Assembly: GCA_020442425.1 (NCBI GenBank) | Contig: JAGRKB010000035.1 | Span: forward strand, 1 to 40,765 | Length of the DNA stretch: 40,765 nucleotides | Origin: Alphaproteobacteria bacterium | GTDB lineage: Bacteria > Pseudomonadota > Alphaproteobacteria > Micavibrionales > Micavibrionaceae | Direction of reading: 5' to 3' | Shown here: positions 28,341 to 36,571 of the stretch, piece after piece | How positions within the stretch are numbered: position 1 is the first letter of the stretch | Layout: every line of letters starts with the position of its first letter | Program-made: the position numbers and the translations under genes | The notes under the pieces: model-generated | What the model was told of the DNA's origin: nothing | Seen by the model: the letters and a program-made list of their open reading frames with translations, nothing else | Database searches by the model: none

Positions 28341-28871
28341 ATGGGAAATTTATCTGATGTTCATGCTGTTACGTCCATGAGAAATTTAAAAGAGTTGGGA
28401 ACGGTCAATCTGTCTCCCTTTATTATAGATGAAAACTATGGAAAAAAGATTCCCGTGAATGTTGCCTGTGAGGCGGGGAAAGTTATCTTGTCTGGTCTTC
28501 CTGAATATCAGGGAAAAGTCACATTGGAAACCTTGGTGGCGGACTGGCATCGAAAAATTGCAGAGGCCAACGCGGCTTACAAAGCGGATCGCCGCAACAA
28601 ACAAGCAGAAACAGTAAAAAGTCGTACCATATGTAGTATACATTACATGGCAGAGGACTTATTCGATTTCCTAAAGGCTCAGAAATCAAACCCAAGGGAT
28701 ACAAGCGATACAGACAACGCACGAATCAATCAGGCATTGGATCAGGCCTTGTCTTTGGTCAAACCCTATACAATTCAAAGGGGAGAAGTCTTTGAACATT
28801 CAACACCGACTGAGACCCAGAGGGCGCTCGGGAGTTTTTTTCCTATCAGAGCAATGAGGCTAGGGTTTTAG
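28341..28871 (+). CDS. Hypothetical 176-aa protein
   Basis: Not recognised. The ATG at 28341 has a strong GGGGGAG 4 bases upstream. The protein seems soluble, with a beta-like N-terminal third (GTVNLSPFIIDENYG, KIPVNVACEAGKVIL) and a helical centre rich in Lys/Arg/Gln (YKADRRNKQAETVKSR). No catalytic motif is evident. It lies directly upstream of the F1 operon in the same direction, but 158 bases with hairpins separate it from atpH, so it is probably a separate unit. Confidence 0.55.
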   Translation: MGNLSDVHAVTSMRNLKELGTVNLSPFIIDENYGKKIPVNVACEAGKVILSGLPEYQGKVTLETLVADWHRKIAEANAAYKADRRNKQAETVKSRTICSIHYMAEDLFDFLKAQKSNPRDTSDTDNARINQALDQALSLVKPYTIQRGEVFEHSTPTETQRALGSFFPIRAMRLGF

Positions 28872-28932
28872 GGCGCTGGCGTTAAAAACGCATCCCTTTT
28901 ATAAATGCGACAAAATATATCAAAACTGGATA

Positions 28933-28956
28933 GCAAGAGGAGATTCTTCCCCTTGC
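28933..28956 (+). promoter_or_regulatory. Leader hairpin before atpH
   Basis: GCAAGAGGA (28933-28941) pairs with TTCCCCTTGC (28947-28956) with one mismatch. It lies about 75 bases upstream of atpH. A smaller hairpin GCGTT-AAA-AACGC lies near 28880. The intergenic region 28872-29029 should also carry the atp promoter, but no clear -35/-10 pair can be fixed by eye. Confidence 0.35.
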
Positions 28957-29029
28957 GCTTCCGAGTTTGAAATGCTATGCACGGGCTACAAAAATATAAC
29001 GATTCAGTAAATCTGGAAAGGATCAGGAA

Positions 29030-29629
29030 TTGACGAACTCCTCCTCCGTATCGGGTGCTGGGAACGTCGTTGCAACGCGATACGCCACATCTTTGATTGG
29101 CGCAGCTTTGCAAGCGGGCGCTCTTGAAGCCGTGCAGAGTGATTTGATATCACTCGAAAAGACATTGCAACAGTCTCAGGAATTAGCCGCTTTTGTGGAT
29201 AGCCCGGTATTTGGTGCTGATCGCCAAATGGCTGCGATGAAAGACATAGCGCAGAAAGCAAAATTCCATCAAATCACAGCAAACTTCTTATGTGTTCTTG
29301 CGGACAATCGTCGTTTGAACGAATTGCAGGATACAATCGGAGCATTCCACCGCGAAATGTCCAAGCGGATGGGGCAGGTAGACGCCTTTGTGAAATCAGC
29401 ACATCAACTGTCTCCGGCTCAAGAAAAACAACTGGCGGAAATGCTGGCTCAAAAAACCGGTAAAGCTGTTCGCTTGTTTGTCGAGATCGATCAAAGCCTT
29501 CTAGGCGGACTGGTCGTAACGGTCGGGTCACAAATGATTGATGACTCGCTTAAATCAAAATTATCACGGCTTAAACAAGCTATGATTTCGAATTCCAATC
29601 AAAACGCATCATTGAAAGAGGTAGGATAA
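29030..29629 (+). CDS. atpH: ATP synthase F1 subunit delta
   Basis: The delta subunit joins the F1 head to the peripheral stalk. The N-terminal part has [17 protein letters not shown], and the C-terminal end has the typical [26 protein letters not shown]. The start is a TTG at 29030 with AAAGGA at 7 bases; no ATG lies nearby in frame, so the TTG start is well supported. 199 residues is slightly long. First gene of the F1 operon; the F0 genes are elsewhere, as usual in alphaproteobacteria. Confidence 0.95.
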   Translation: MTNSSSVSGAGNVVATRYATSLIGAALQAGALEAVQSDLISLEKTLQQSQELAAFVDSPVFGADRQMAAMKDIAQKAKFHQITANFLCVLADNRRLNELQDTIGAFHREMSKRMGQVDAFVKSAHQLSPAQEKQLAEMLAQKTGKAVRLFVEIDQSLLGGLVVTVGSQMIDDSLKSKLSRLKQAMISNSNQNASLKEVG

Positions 29630-29631
29630 TA

Positions 29632-31176
29632 ATGGATATCCGTGCAGCAGAAATTTCTGAAATTTTGACCAAGCAAATCGCTAACTTTGGCGCAATGGCT
29701 GACGTCGCCGAAATCGGACAAGTTTTGTCTGTTGGTGACGGCGTGGCTCGCGTTTACGGCCTCGACAACGTGCGTGCAGGGGAAATGGTTGAATTCCCTG
29801 ACGGTACAAAAGGGATGGCTTTGAACCTTGAAACAGACAATGTCGGTATTGTTATTTTCGGTTCCGACCGCGCAATTAAAGAAGGCGATATTGTTAAACG
29901 TACCGGTGAAATCGTTCAGGTTCCTGTCGGTAAGGAATTGCTCGGCCGCGTCGTTGACGCTCTGGGTAACCCGATTGACGGCAAAGGCCCGATCAAAGCA
30001 TCTCAATTCTCCCGCGTGGAAGTAAAAGCTCCTGGAATTATCCCTCGTAAATCCGTTCACGAGCCTATGCAAACTGGTCTAAAAGCGATTGACGCTTTGG
30101 TTCCTATCGGACGCGGACAGCGTGAGTTGATTATTGGTGACCGTCAAACAGGTAAAACCGCTGTTGCGATGGACGCGATCATCAACCAAAAATCCGTGAA
30201 CAAGTCCGACAACCCGAAAGACCATATGTTCTGCGTTTATGTGGCAATCGGTCAAAAACGTTCTACAGTTGTTAAACTGGTAAAAGAACTCGAAGAAGCC
30301 GGCGCAATGGAATATTCCATCGTTGTTGCTGCAACGGCTTCTGATCCGGCTCCAATGCAGTTCTTGGCTCCTTACACAGGCTGTGCAATGGCTGAATATT
30401 TCCGCGACAACGGAATGCACGCTCTGGCAGTTTATGATGACTTGTCCAAACAAGCTGTTGCTTACCGTCAGATGTCCTTGCTTCTGCGTCGCCCACCTGG
30501 ACGTGAAGCCTATCCTGGTGACGTGTTCTATATTCACTCTCGTTTGCTTGAACGTGCAGCGAAAATGAATGACGATTTCGGTGCTGGTTCTATGACTGCG
30601 CTTCCAGTGATCGAAACACAAGCAGGGGACGTATCAGCCTACATTCCAACCAACGTGATCTCCATTACCGATGGTCAGATTTTCTTGGAAACAGGTCTGT
30701 TCTATAAAGGGATTCGTCCGGCGATTAACGTTGGTCTGTCCGTTTCCCGTGTTGGGTCTGCGGCTCAGATTAAGGCGATGAAACAAGTTGCTGGTAAGAT
30801 CAAATTGGAACTCGCTCAGTACCGTGAAATGGAAGCATTCGCTCAGTTCGCCTCTGACTTGGACGCATCCACCCAGAAACTTCTGGCACGTGGTGCACGC
30901 TTGACCCAATTGCTGAAACAACCTCAATACTCTCCTCTGACAGCAGAAGAGCAAGTGGTTGTGATCTTCGCCGGAACACGTGGTTACTTGGACGGCGTTC
31001 CAGTCGGAAAAGTAAGCGCATACGAAGCAGAACTTCTGACAGAATTGCGTTCTGCAGGAGCATCCATCTTGGCATCCATCAAGGAAAAGAAAGCTCTGAA
31101 CGACGATATCGAAGCTCAGATCTGTGCATTCCTCGAAGGGTTCACTAAAGGATACTCTGCACGTTTGGCAGCTTAA
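29632..31176 (+). CDS. atpA: ATP synthase F1 subunit alpha
   Basis: The non-catalytic nucleotide-binding subunit of F1. P-loop GDRQTGKT at 169-176; [43 protein letters not shown] is the classical alpha signature. 514 residues is standard. The start is 2 bases after the atpH stop, with AGGA upstream. Confidence 0.98.
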   Translation: MDIRAAEISEILTKQIANFGAMADVAEIGQVLSVGDGVARVYGLDNVRAGEMVEFPDGTKGMALNLETDNVGIVIFGSDRAIKEGDIVKRTGEIVQVPVGKELLGRVVDALGNPIDGKGPIKASQFSRVEVKAPGIIPRKSVHEPMQTGLKAIDALVPIGRGQRELIIGDRQTGKTAVAMDAIINQKSVNKSDNPKDHMFCVYVAIGQKRSTVVKLVKELEEAGAMEYSIVVAATASDPAPMQFLAPYTGCAMAEYFRDNGMHALAVYDDLSKQAVAYRQMSLLLRRPPGREAYPGDVFYIHSRLLERAAKMNDDFGAGSMTALPVIETQAGDVSAYIPTNVISITDGQIFLETGLFYKGIRPAINVGLSVSRVGSAAQIKAMKQVAGKIKLELAQYREMEAFAQFASDLDASTQKLLARGARLTQLLKQPQYSPLTAEEQVVVIFAGTRGYLDGVPVGKVSAYEAELLTELRSAGASILASIKEKKALNDDIEAQICAFLEGFTKGYSARLAA

Positions 31177-31198
31177 TTCGCACGAAAGGAAATAACGT

Positions 31199-32077
31199 AT
31201 GCCTAGCTTACGTGACTATCGCGATAGGATCGCCTCCGTTAAATCCACCCGTAAAATTACGAGTGCGATGAAAATGGTTGCCGCTTCCAAACTGAAAAAA
31301 GCACAAGAAGCTGCCGAAGCTTCCCAGCCTTACGCACGCGCTATGGCGGGCATGATTGCTCGTGTTGCCGCCGGTGTAAAAGGGGATGCAGGCCCAAAGC
31401 TTTTGGTTGGAACAGGCGCAGATCAACGTTATATTCTGGTTGTTGTCTCTGCTGACCGTGGTTTGTGCGGAGGGTTCAACTCGAACCTTGTGCGTTATAC
31501 CCGTAACGAAGTGCGTCGCCTGAAAGCAGACGGCAAAGATGTAAAAATCATCTGTGTTGGCCGTAAGGCTCGTGACGTTCTGAAACGCGAATTTGCTCCG
31601 CTGATTATCGAGACCATCACAGGGCTTGGCGGAAAATCGAAGCTGGGATTTGCAGAGGCTCAAAAAGTTTCCGATCTGGTTTTAGATTTGTTTAATCGCG
31701 GTGAGTTTGATGTGTGCTCACTGGTCTATAACCAGTTTGTATCTGTCCTCACTCAAAAGCCAAGCACGCAACAACTGATTCCGTTTGTGGTTGCCGCAAA
31801 TGAAAATCAGGATGCCGCATCCGCGCCATACAGCTTTGAACCTGAAGAAGATGTTATTTTGGCAGATCTATTGCCGAAAAACATTGGCGTTCAAATTTTC
31901 CGTGCATTGCTCGACAGCGCAGCAGGGGAACAAGCCGCGCGTATGACCGCCATGGACAACGCAACACGCAACGCAGGCGATATGATTAAAAATCTTTCGA
32001 TTAAATATAACCGTGCCCGTCAGGCATATATTACGAAGGAATTGATCGAAATTATCTCGGGTGCCGAGGCCGTGTAG
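31199..32077 (+). CDS. atpG: ATP synthase F1 subunit gamma
   Basis: The rotating central-stalk subunit. The N-terminal helix begins [36 protein letters not shown] and the C-terminal helix ends [21 protein letters not shown], both hallmark regions that form the coiled shaft. The central Rossmann-like part includes [13 protein letters not shown]. 292 residues. AAAGGA lies before ATG 31199. A cassette of about 436 bp starts 14 bases after the stop. Confidence 0.97.
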   Translation: MPSLRDYRDRIASVKSTRKITSAMKMVAASKLKKAQEAAEASQPYARAMAGMIARVAAGVKGDAGPKLLVGTGADQRYILVVVSADRGLCGGFNSNLVRYTRNEVRRLKADGKDVKIICVGRKARDVLKREFAPLIIETITGLGGKSKLGFAEAQKVSDLVLDLFNRGEFDVCSLVYNQFVSVLTQKPSTQQLIPFVVAANENQDAASAPYSFEPEEDVILADLLPKNIGVQIFRALLDSAAGEQAARMTAMDNATRNAGDMIKNLSIKYNRARQAYITKELIEIISGAEAV

Positions 32078-32090
32078 GTTAAGAGTTTTT

Positions 32091-32120
32091 GCCACGAATG
32101 CACAAGAATAAACACGAATG
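32091..32120 (+). repeat. Left inverted end of the GxxExxY cassette
   Basis: Begins GCCACGAATG and ends ATAAACACGAATG; the last ATG is the start codon of the cassette gene. It is the inverted partner of 32498-32526. Confidence 0.75.
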
Positions 32121-32495
32121 AATGAGCATGATTTAGTTTTAAAAGAGGATGTTTTTGAAATAGTAGGGTGTGCTATGAGTGTTCTGAATGGACTTGGATG
32201 TGGTTTTGCTGAAAAAGTTTATGAGAACGCAATGGCGATTGAGTTGGAAGAAAAAGGAATTGCATTCGATCGGCAAAAACCGTTTGATGTGATGTATAAA
32301 GGTAAAAATGTAGGGCATTATATTCCTGACATTATTGTTAATAATCAAGTTATTGTCGAATTGAAGACAATTGAATCGATAGGGAAAAACGAAGTTGTGC
32401 AGGTATTGAATTATCTAAAGGGAACAAACAAGAGGATTGGAATTATTTTGAATTTTAAACATGCAAAACTTGAATGGAAACGCGTAGTTTTTTGA
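32118..32495 (+). CDS. GxxExxY family protein
   Basis: A 125-residue member of the GxxExxY family, which has a PD-(D/E)XK nuclease-like core and no firmly known job. The name-giving motif is GFAEKVYENA (G-x-x-E-x-x-Y) at about residues 31-40. YIPDIIVNNQVIVELKTIE holds the Asp and the E-x-K pair expected of the nuclease-like site. The C-terminal part KGTNKRIGIILNF is also typical. The start ATG is inside the left inverted end. The gene is AT-richer than atpA/atpD beside it, which fits a foreign origin. No obvious ribosome site precedes the start, so translation may depend on the upstream atpG. Confidence 0.9.
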   Translation: MNEHDLVLKEDVFEIVGCAMSVLNGLGCGFAEKVYENAMAIELEEKGIAFDRQKPFDVMYKGKNVGHYIPDIIVNNQVIVELKTIESIGKNEVVQVLNYLKGTNKRIGIILNFKHAKLEWKRVVF

Positions 32496-32497
32496 TC

Positions 32498-32526
32498 CAT
32501 TCGTGTTTATTTGTGTAAATTAGTGG
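32498..32526 (-). repeat. Right inverted end of the GxxExxY cassette
   Basis: Reads CATTCGTGTTTAT in the plus strand, the reverse complement of the core in the left end, and finishes GTGGC. Small indels separate the two ends outside the core. Confidence 0.75.
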
Positions 32527-32530
32527 CTAA

Positions 32531-33979
<1,449 letters not shown>

Positions 33980-33990
33980 GATTTTAAACT

Positions 33991-34017
33991 GTCATCCCCG
34001 CGCAGGCGGGGATCCGG
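33991..34017. repeat. Half copy of the GTCATCCC repeat
   Basis: GTCATCCCCGC followed by GCGGGGATCCGG forms a short palindrome and matches the left end of the larger repeats at 27671 and 34872. It lies directly between the atpD stop and the second cassette. Confidence 0.55.
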
Positions 34018-34031
34018 TCTTTAAACACTCA

Positions 34032-34318
34032 CCACAGAGGACACGGAGGTCACAGAGGATACATGGATAACAATAAAAGATATTATTTCCACGGTGATAT
34101 TATTGAACAAGGCAAGTATTTTTGTGCACGTTGTGATTTGAAAGTAGATATTTCTCATTATTACGAGTTTGTTCATAATGCTGATGATGTTGGAGATGAG
34201 GATATAAAGCGTTTTTGGAGCATGCAAAAAGCGGGCGTTCCAAAGGGATATTTTAGACCAAAAGATGCAGAAAATTATATTGAATAAAACTCTATCTAAA
34301 TCTGTGATCTCTGTGTTT
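34032..34318 (+). mobile_element. Second small ORF cassette with degenerate inverted ends
   Basis: Left end CCACAGAGGACACGGAGG followed by TCACAGAGG (34032-34058); right end CTGTGATCTCTGTG (34302-34315), whose reverse complement CACAGAGATCACAG reproduces the left CACAGAG and TCACAGAG blocks with a gap. Between them is one 74-residue ORF. The layout (ends, one ORF, no transposase, operon orientation) copies that of the atpG/atpD cassette, though end sequences and cargo differ. Confidence 0.5.
34063..34287 (+). CDS. Hypothetical 74-aa CxxC protein in cassette 2
   Basis: Not recognised. It begins MDNNKRYYFHGDII and contains YFCARCDLKVDISHYYEFVH, a CxxC followed by two His that could hold a zinc ion, then a charged helix (DEDIKRFWSMQKAG) and ends YFRPKDAENYIE. 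Soluble, acidic, AT-rich compared with atpD and atpC. AGAGG 5 bases before the ATG is part of the left repeat, so the repeat itself supplies the ribosome site. The role is unknown. Confidence 0.6.
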   Translation: MDNNKRYYFHGDIIEQGKYFCARCDLKVDISHYYEFVHNADDVGDEDIKRFWSMQKAGVPKGYFRPKDAENYIE

Positions 34319-34354
34319 TAAAATTTAGACTTTACGTTTATGCAGGAAATAAAA

Positions 34355-34768
34355 ATGGAAAACAAACTCTTTAACTTCGAACTGGTATCACCTGAACAGA
34401 AATTGATTTCTGAAACAGCTTACCAAGTATCTATCCCCGGAGAAGAAGGGGATGTCGGCGTACGCGCAGGTCACATGGCTTTGGTCATGTCTGTGCGTCC
34501 GGGTGTGGTTGAGGTGATCCGCAGTGAAGGCGGCGAGAAAGAGAAAATCTTTATCGCGGGCGGTTTTGCGGATATCTCCCAAACCAACTGCACTGTTTTA
34601 GCGGAAGAAGCTGTACCTTTAAACGCCCTTAAGGCAGAAACGCTACAAAATGAGCTAAACCGCCTTGATGAAGACATGAAATACGTGGAAACAGCGGAAG
34701 AAAAAACCCGCCTGACCAAGCGCATCACCATCGTCTCTGCAATGCTCTCAGCTGTAAAAGCGGCATAA
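34355..34768 (+). CDS. atpC: ATP synthase F1 subunit epsilon
   Basis: The epsilon subunit, a regulatory part of the central stalk. Seen: FNFELVSPEQKLISETAYQVSIPGEEGDVGVRAGHMALV (beta-sandwich) and AGGFADISQTNCTVLAEEAV, then a C-terminal helical part. ATG 34355 (MENKLFNF) is preceded by CAGGAAATAAAA and gives 137 residues; an upstream in-frame ATG at 34340 is less likely. Last gene of the operon, ending at a strong terminator. Confidence 0.96.
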   Translation: MENKLFNFELVSPEQKLISETAYQVSIPGEEGDVGVRAGHMALVMSVRPGVVEVIRSEGGEKEKIFIAGGFADISQTNCTVLAEEAVPLNALKAETLQNELNRLDEDMKYVETAEEKTRLTKRITIVSAMLSAVKAA

Positions 34769-34791
34769 TATTAGCAACTCAGAATACAAGG

Positions 34792-34819
34792 AAACCCGAC
34801 AATCTGTCGGGTTTTTTTA
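34792..34819 (+). terminator. Intrinsic terminator of the atp operon
   Basis: AAACCCGACA pairs with TGTCGGGTTT around a 3-base loop, followed by a run of T. It lies 24 bases after atpC. Confidence 0.92.
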
Positions 34820-34871
34820 TCTCTATAGTCAAACCAATTATAGCTAAATCCAAAGATATATAGACACAATC

Positions 34872-34998
34872 GTCATCCCGTTGGTAACTTGCGGAGCAAG
34901 TTTTACACGAACGGGATCCAGATCTTGTGCAGCTTTGCTGCACTCATAACCGGATCCCCGATCAGCATTCGGCTGACGCCTCATTGGTCGGGGATGAC
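34872..34998. repeat. Palindrome-rich intergenic repeat, copy 2 (about 127 bp)
   Basis: Same scaffold as copy 1: starts GTCATCCCGTTGG, contains CACGAACGGGATCC, ends GATGAC. Its hairpins are 34886-34902 (AACTTGC/GCAAGTT), 34927-34943 (GTGCAGC/GCTGCAC), and a nested pair CCCCGA/TCGGGG (34956-34993) enclosing TCAGC/GCTGA. Positions of hairpins match copy 1 but arm sequences differ while staying paired. The stretch 34999-35110 after it shows nothing clear. Confidence 0.8.
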
Positions 34999-35121
34999 AA
35001 AGTATTTTTGGACTTAGCTTTAAGTTCGTCACTTCGGAACTTCGCGTTTCACATTCAACAATAGGATTAAATTCCTTTACTTTTAAGGAAAAACCAGCTA
35101 TTGTAATCCTGATACGTATCC

Positions 35122-35353
35122 TGCGGCTGAAAAAGTGCCGCACAAAGACAGCGCCTGTGGGCGCCCACGCCTGACTGTGGCTTTGGTTAAAATACCAAAG
35201 CAGAGAATGGCATAAAGCATACAGCTTTCCCGACGCGCCGGAGTGTTCCGGTTATTGAAAGCGCGGAAAGACCCGTATCAACCCACTGACCTCTACGGAG
35301 GCCCCACGCACCGGCCCGCATCGGCCAACGGAACATGCTGTGCGCGGCAACTT
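35122..35353. ncRNA. Putative structured RNA, identity unknown
   Basis: A GC-rich, ORF-free stretch in an AT-rich setting. Plus-strand hairpins: TGCGGC/GCCGCA (35122-35142), GCGCC-TGTG-GGCGC (35151-35164), GCTTTGG/CCAAAGC (35180-35201), GCTTTC/GAAAGC (35224-35262) enclosing CCGGA-GTGT-TCCGG, CCTC-TACG-GAGG with a UNCG-type loop (35290-35301), and GGCC/GGCC (35313-35326). AAGTGCCGCAC (35133-35143) can also pair with GTGCGCGGCAACTT (35340-35353) with two bulges, closing the whole. The strand is undecided. It lacks the key motifs of RNase P, tmRNA, 4.5S or 6S RNA that I can recall. 35354-35432 is AT-rich and should hold the promoter of the next gene. Confidence 0.45.
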
Positions 35354-35432
35354 ATTTTGCAGAATAAATATTGAGAAAATAATGGGCAGTCGCTAAATTC
35401 AATAAACAAACCAATTTGAACAGGGAAAAATT

Positions 35433-35936
35433 ATGAGTTTGGGAAGTGAGTACAGTAAGTCAATTTCAGGTAAAATAGATTTAAGCCCTTTGACGGCATG
35501 TGCCCTATTGGAAGGGGCTATCACAGCAATTCATAAAAAGATTTCGGAGGCATGTACAAATTATCCTCAAGTAAAAACGCTTCAGACACAAAAAAAATTC
35601 TGGGAAGCTATTGGCTTTGATGCGAGAGCAATACTTTCTCACAACAGAACTCCAGAATATTTTGAGAAGAGATTTGGAGATAAAGCACCAGTTTCAAAAG
35701 ATACAATAGATCAAATAGTCACCAGAGTGAATGATTGGGGCAGAAAATTGTCTCAGGAGGGACAGTGGGATGCCATAAATTACCATGGGATGATGGCTCT
35801 GGTGAATTTGTCTTTGACGCCTGTAATGCAATTTATGGCAGAAGGGTATTCTGCTGATCAAGCCGCGAGAGCCACACTTCGTGAAGTTCTTGATTCCTAT
35901 AAGCATTATGACCCACAACCAAAAACTCCACGTTAA
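35433..35936 (+). CDS. Hypothetical 167-aa protein, paralogue of the next gene
   Basis: Not recognised. The ATG at 35433 has AGGGA upstream. A soluble, mainly helical protein with IGFDARAILSHNRTPEYF (residues 60-77) and a C-terminal VMQFMAEGYSADQAARATLREVL. Both stretches have counterparts in the neighbouring 36061 gene, at equal total length, so the two arose by duplication. Function unknown. Confidence 0.65.
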   Translation: MSLGSEYSKSISGKIDLSPLTACALLEGAITAIHKKISEACTNYPQVKTLQTQKKFWEAIGFDARAILSHNRTPEYFEKRFGDKAPVSKDTIDQIVTRVNDWGRKLSQEGQWDAINYHGMMALVNLSLTPVMQFMAEGYSADQAARATLREVLDSYKHYDPQPKTPR

Positions 35937-36060
35937 ACAAAAAAAGTGCAAATTTTTTTACAAAACGAACTGAGTTTTCTTAAAAACGAAGAGATTTTTA
36001 TTGCATTTTCCGCGCCTTGCTAATATCCATAACGCAGCAGAGAGGTTGCAAATAAGCCAA

Positions 36061-36564
36061 ATGAAAAGAACTCCCTTTGAAGAATTTATGGACGCTGTCC
36101 ATAAACCTGTACATGTAAATCCACCGATCCCACATCAACTACTACAAGACACGCTAGACGCAACAATGTCTGTAATTAGTAAAGCATTGCGTGCCTCTCC
36201 CGATAATAGAATCTTGCTGGATCTGAGCAGTCTTCGCAAAGAGTACATAGGGAATGACCCGAGAAAAATTCTAGCGCATAGACCTTTGTCCCAGTACTTA
36301 TTTGAAGATCAATCTACTGAACTGAGGAAAGCCGCAAATATAATGGCAGAATGCATCACCCTGTGTTGTGCTAAACACAGAGAGACTAGTATGTCACCAT
36401 GCTTGGACTACACATTTTATCAAGCTGAAAGAATGCGGATCAGGGATACAATGAACTTGATTTTGGATGGCTATAGCCCGGAGCAGGCTGCCGGAGTTAT
36501 ATACAGAAAGCTTCTGATGGAATGTCAAATGGATCAAACATCTCCAAACCATAAATTAGGTTAG
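36061..36564 (+). CDS. Hypothetical 167-aa protein, paralogue of the previous gene
   Basis: Not recognised. The frame is open from a TTG at 36001, but ATG 36061 gives 167 residues, exactly the length of the upstream paralogue, and aligns with its start. Matching parts: IGNDPRKILAHRPLSQYLF and TMNLILDGYSPEQAAGVIYRKLL. Mainly helical, soluble. It converges with the helicase gene, with only 7 bases between them. Confidence 0.65.
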   Translation: MKRTPFEEFMDAVHKPVHVNPPIPHQLLQDTLDATMSVISKALRASPDNRILLDLSSLRKEYIGNDPRKILAHRPLSQYLFEDQSTELRKAANIMAECITLCCAKHRETSMSPCLDYTFYQAERMRIRDTMNLILDGYSPEQAAGVIYRKLLMECQMDQTSPNHKLG

Positions 36565-36571
36565 GAATAGA

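Larger units (their letters stand above)
32091..32526 (+). mobile_element. Inverted-repeat-bounded GxxExxY cassette in the atp operon
   Basis: A 436-base unit starts GCCAC and ends GTGGC, and carries a single ORF. The left end (32091-32120) and the right end (32498-32526) are inverted copies: both start GCCAC, run through an AT-rich stretch with ACACAA or CACAAG, and share the exact core ATAAACACGAATG. The ORF start codon is the ATG of the left repeat and its stop lies 2 bases before the right repeat, so the unit is little more than ends plus ORF. No transposase is encoded. It lies between atpG and atpD in operon orientation. Confidence 0.7.

Noticed and set aside
35122..35353. Identification as RNase P RNA, tmRNA, 4.5S or 6S RNA
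   Set aside because: The GAGGAAAGTC and ACAGAA blocks of RNase P, a tag ORF and T-loop of tmRNA, the GGTCAGG-GGAAG core of 4.5S RNA and the open-bubble hairpin of 6S RNA were not found on either strand.
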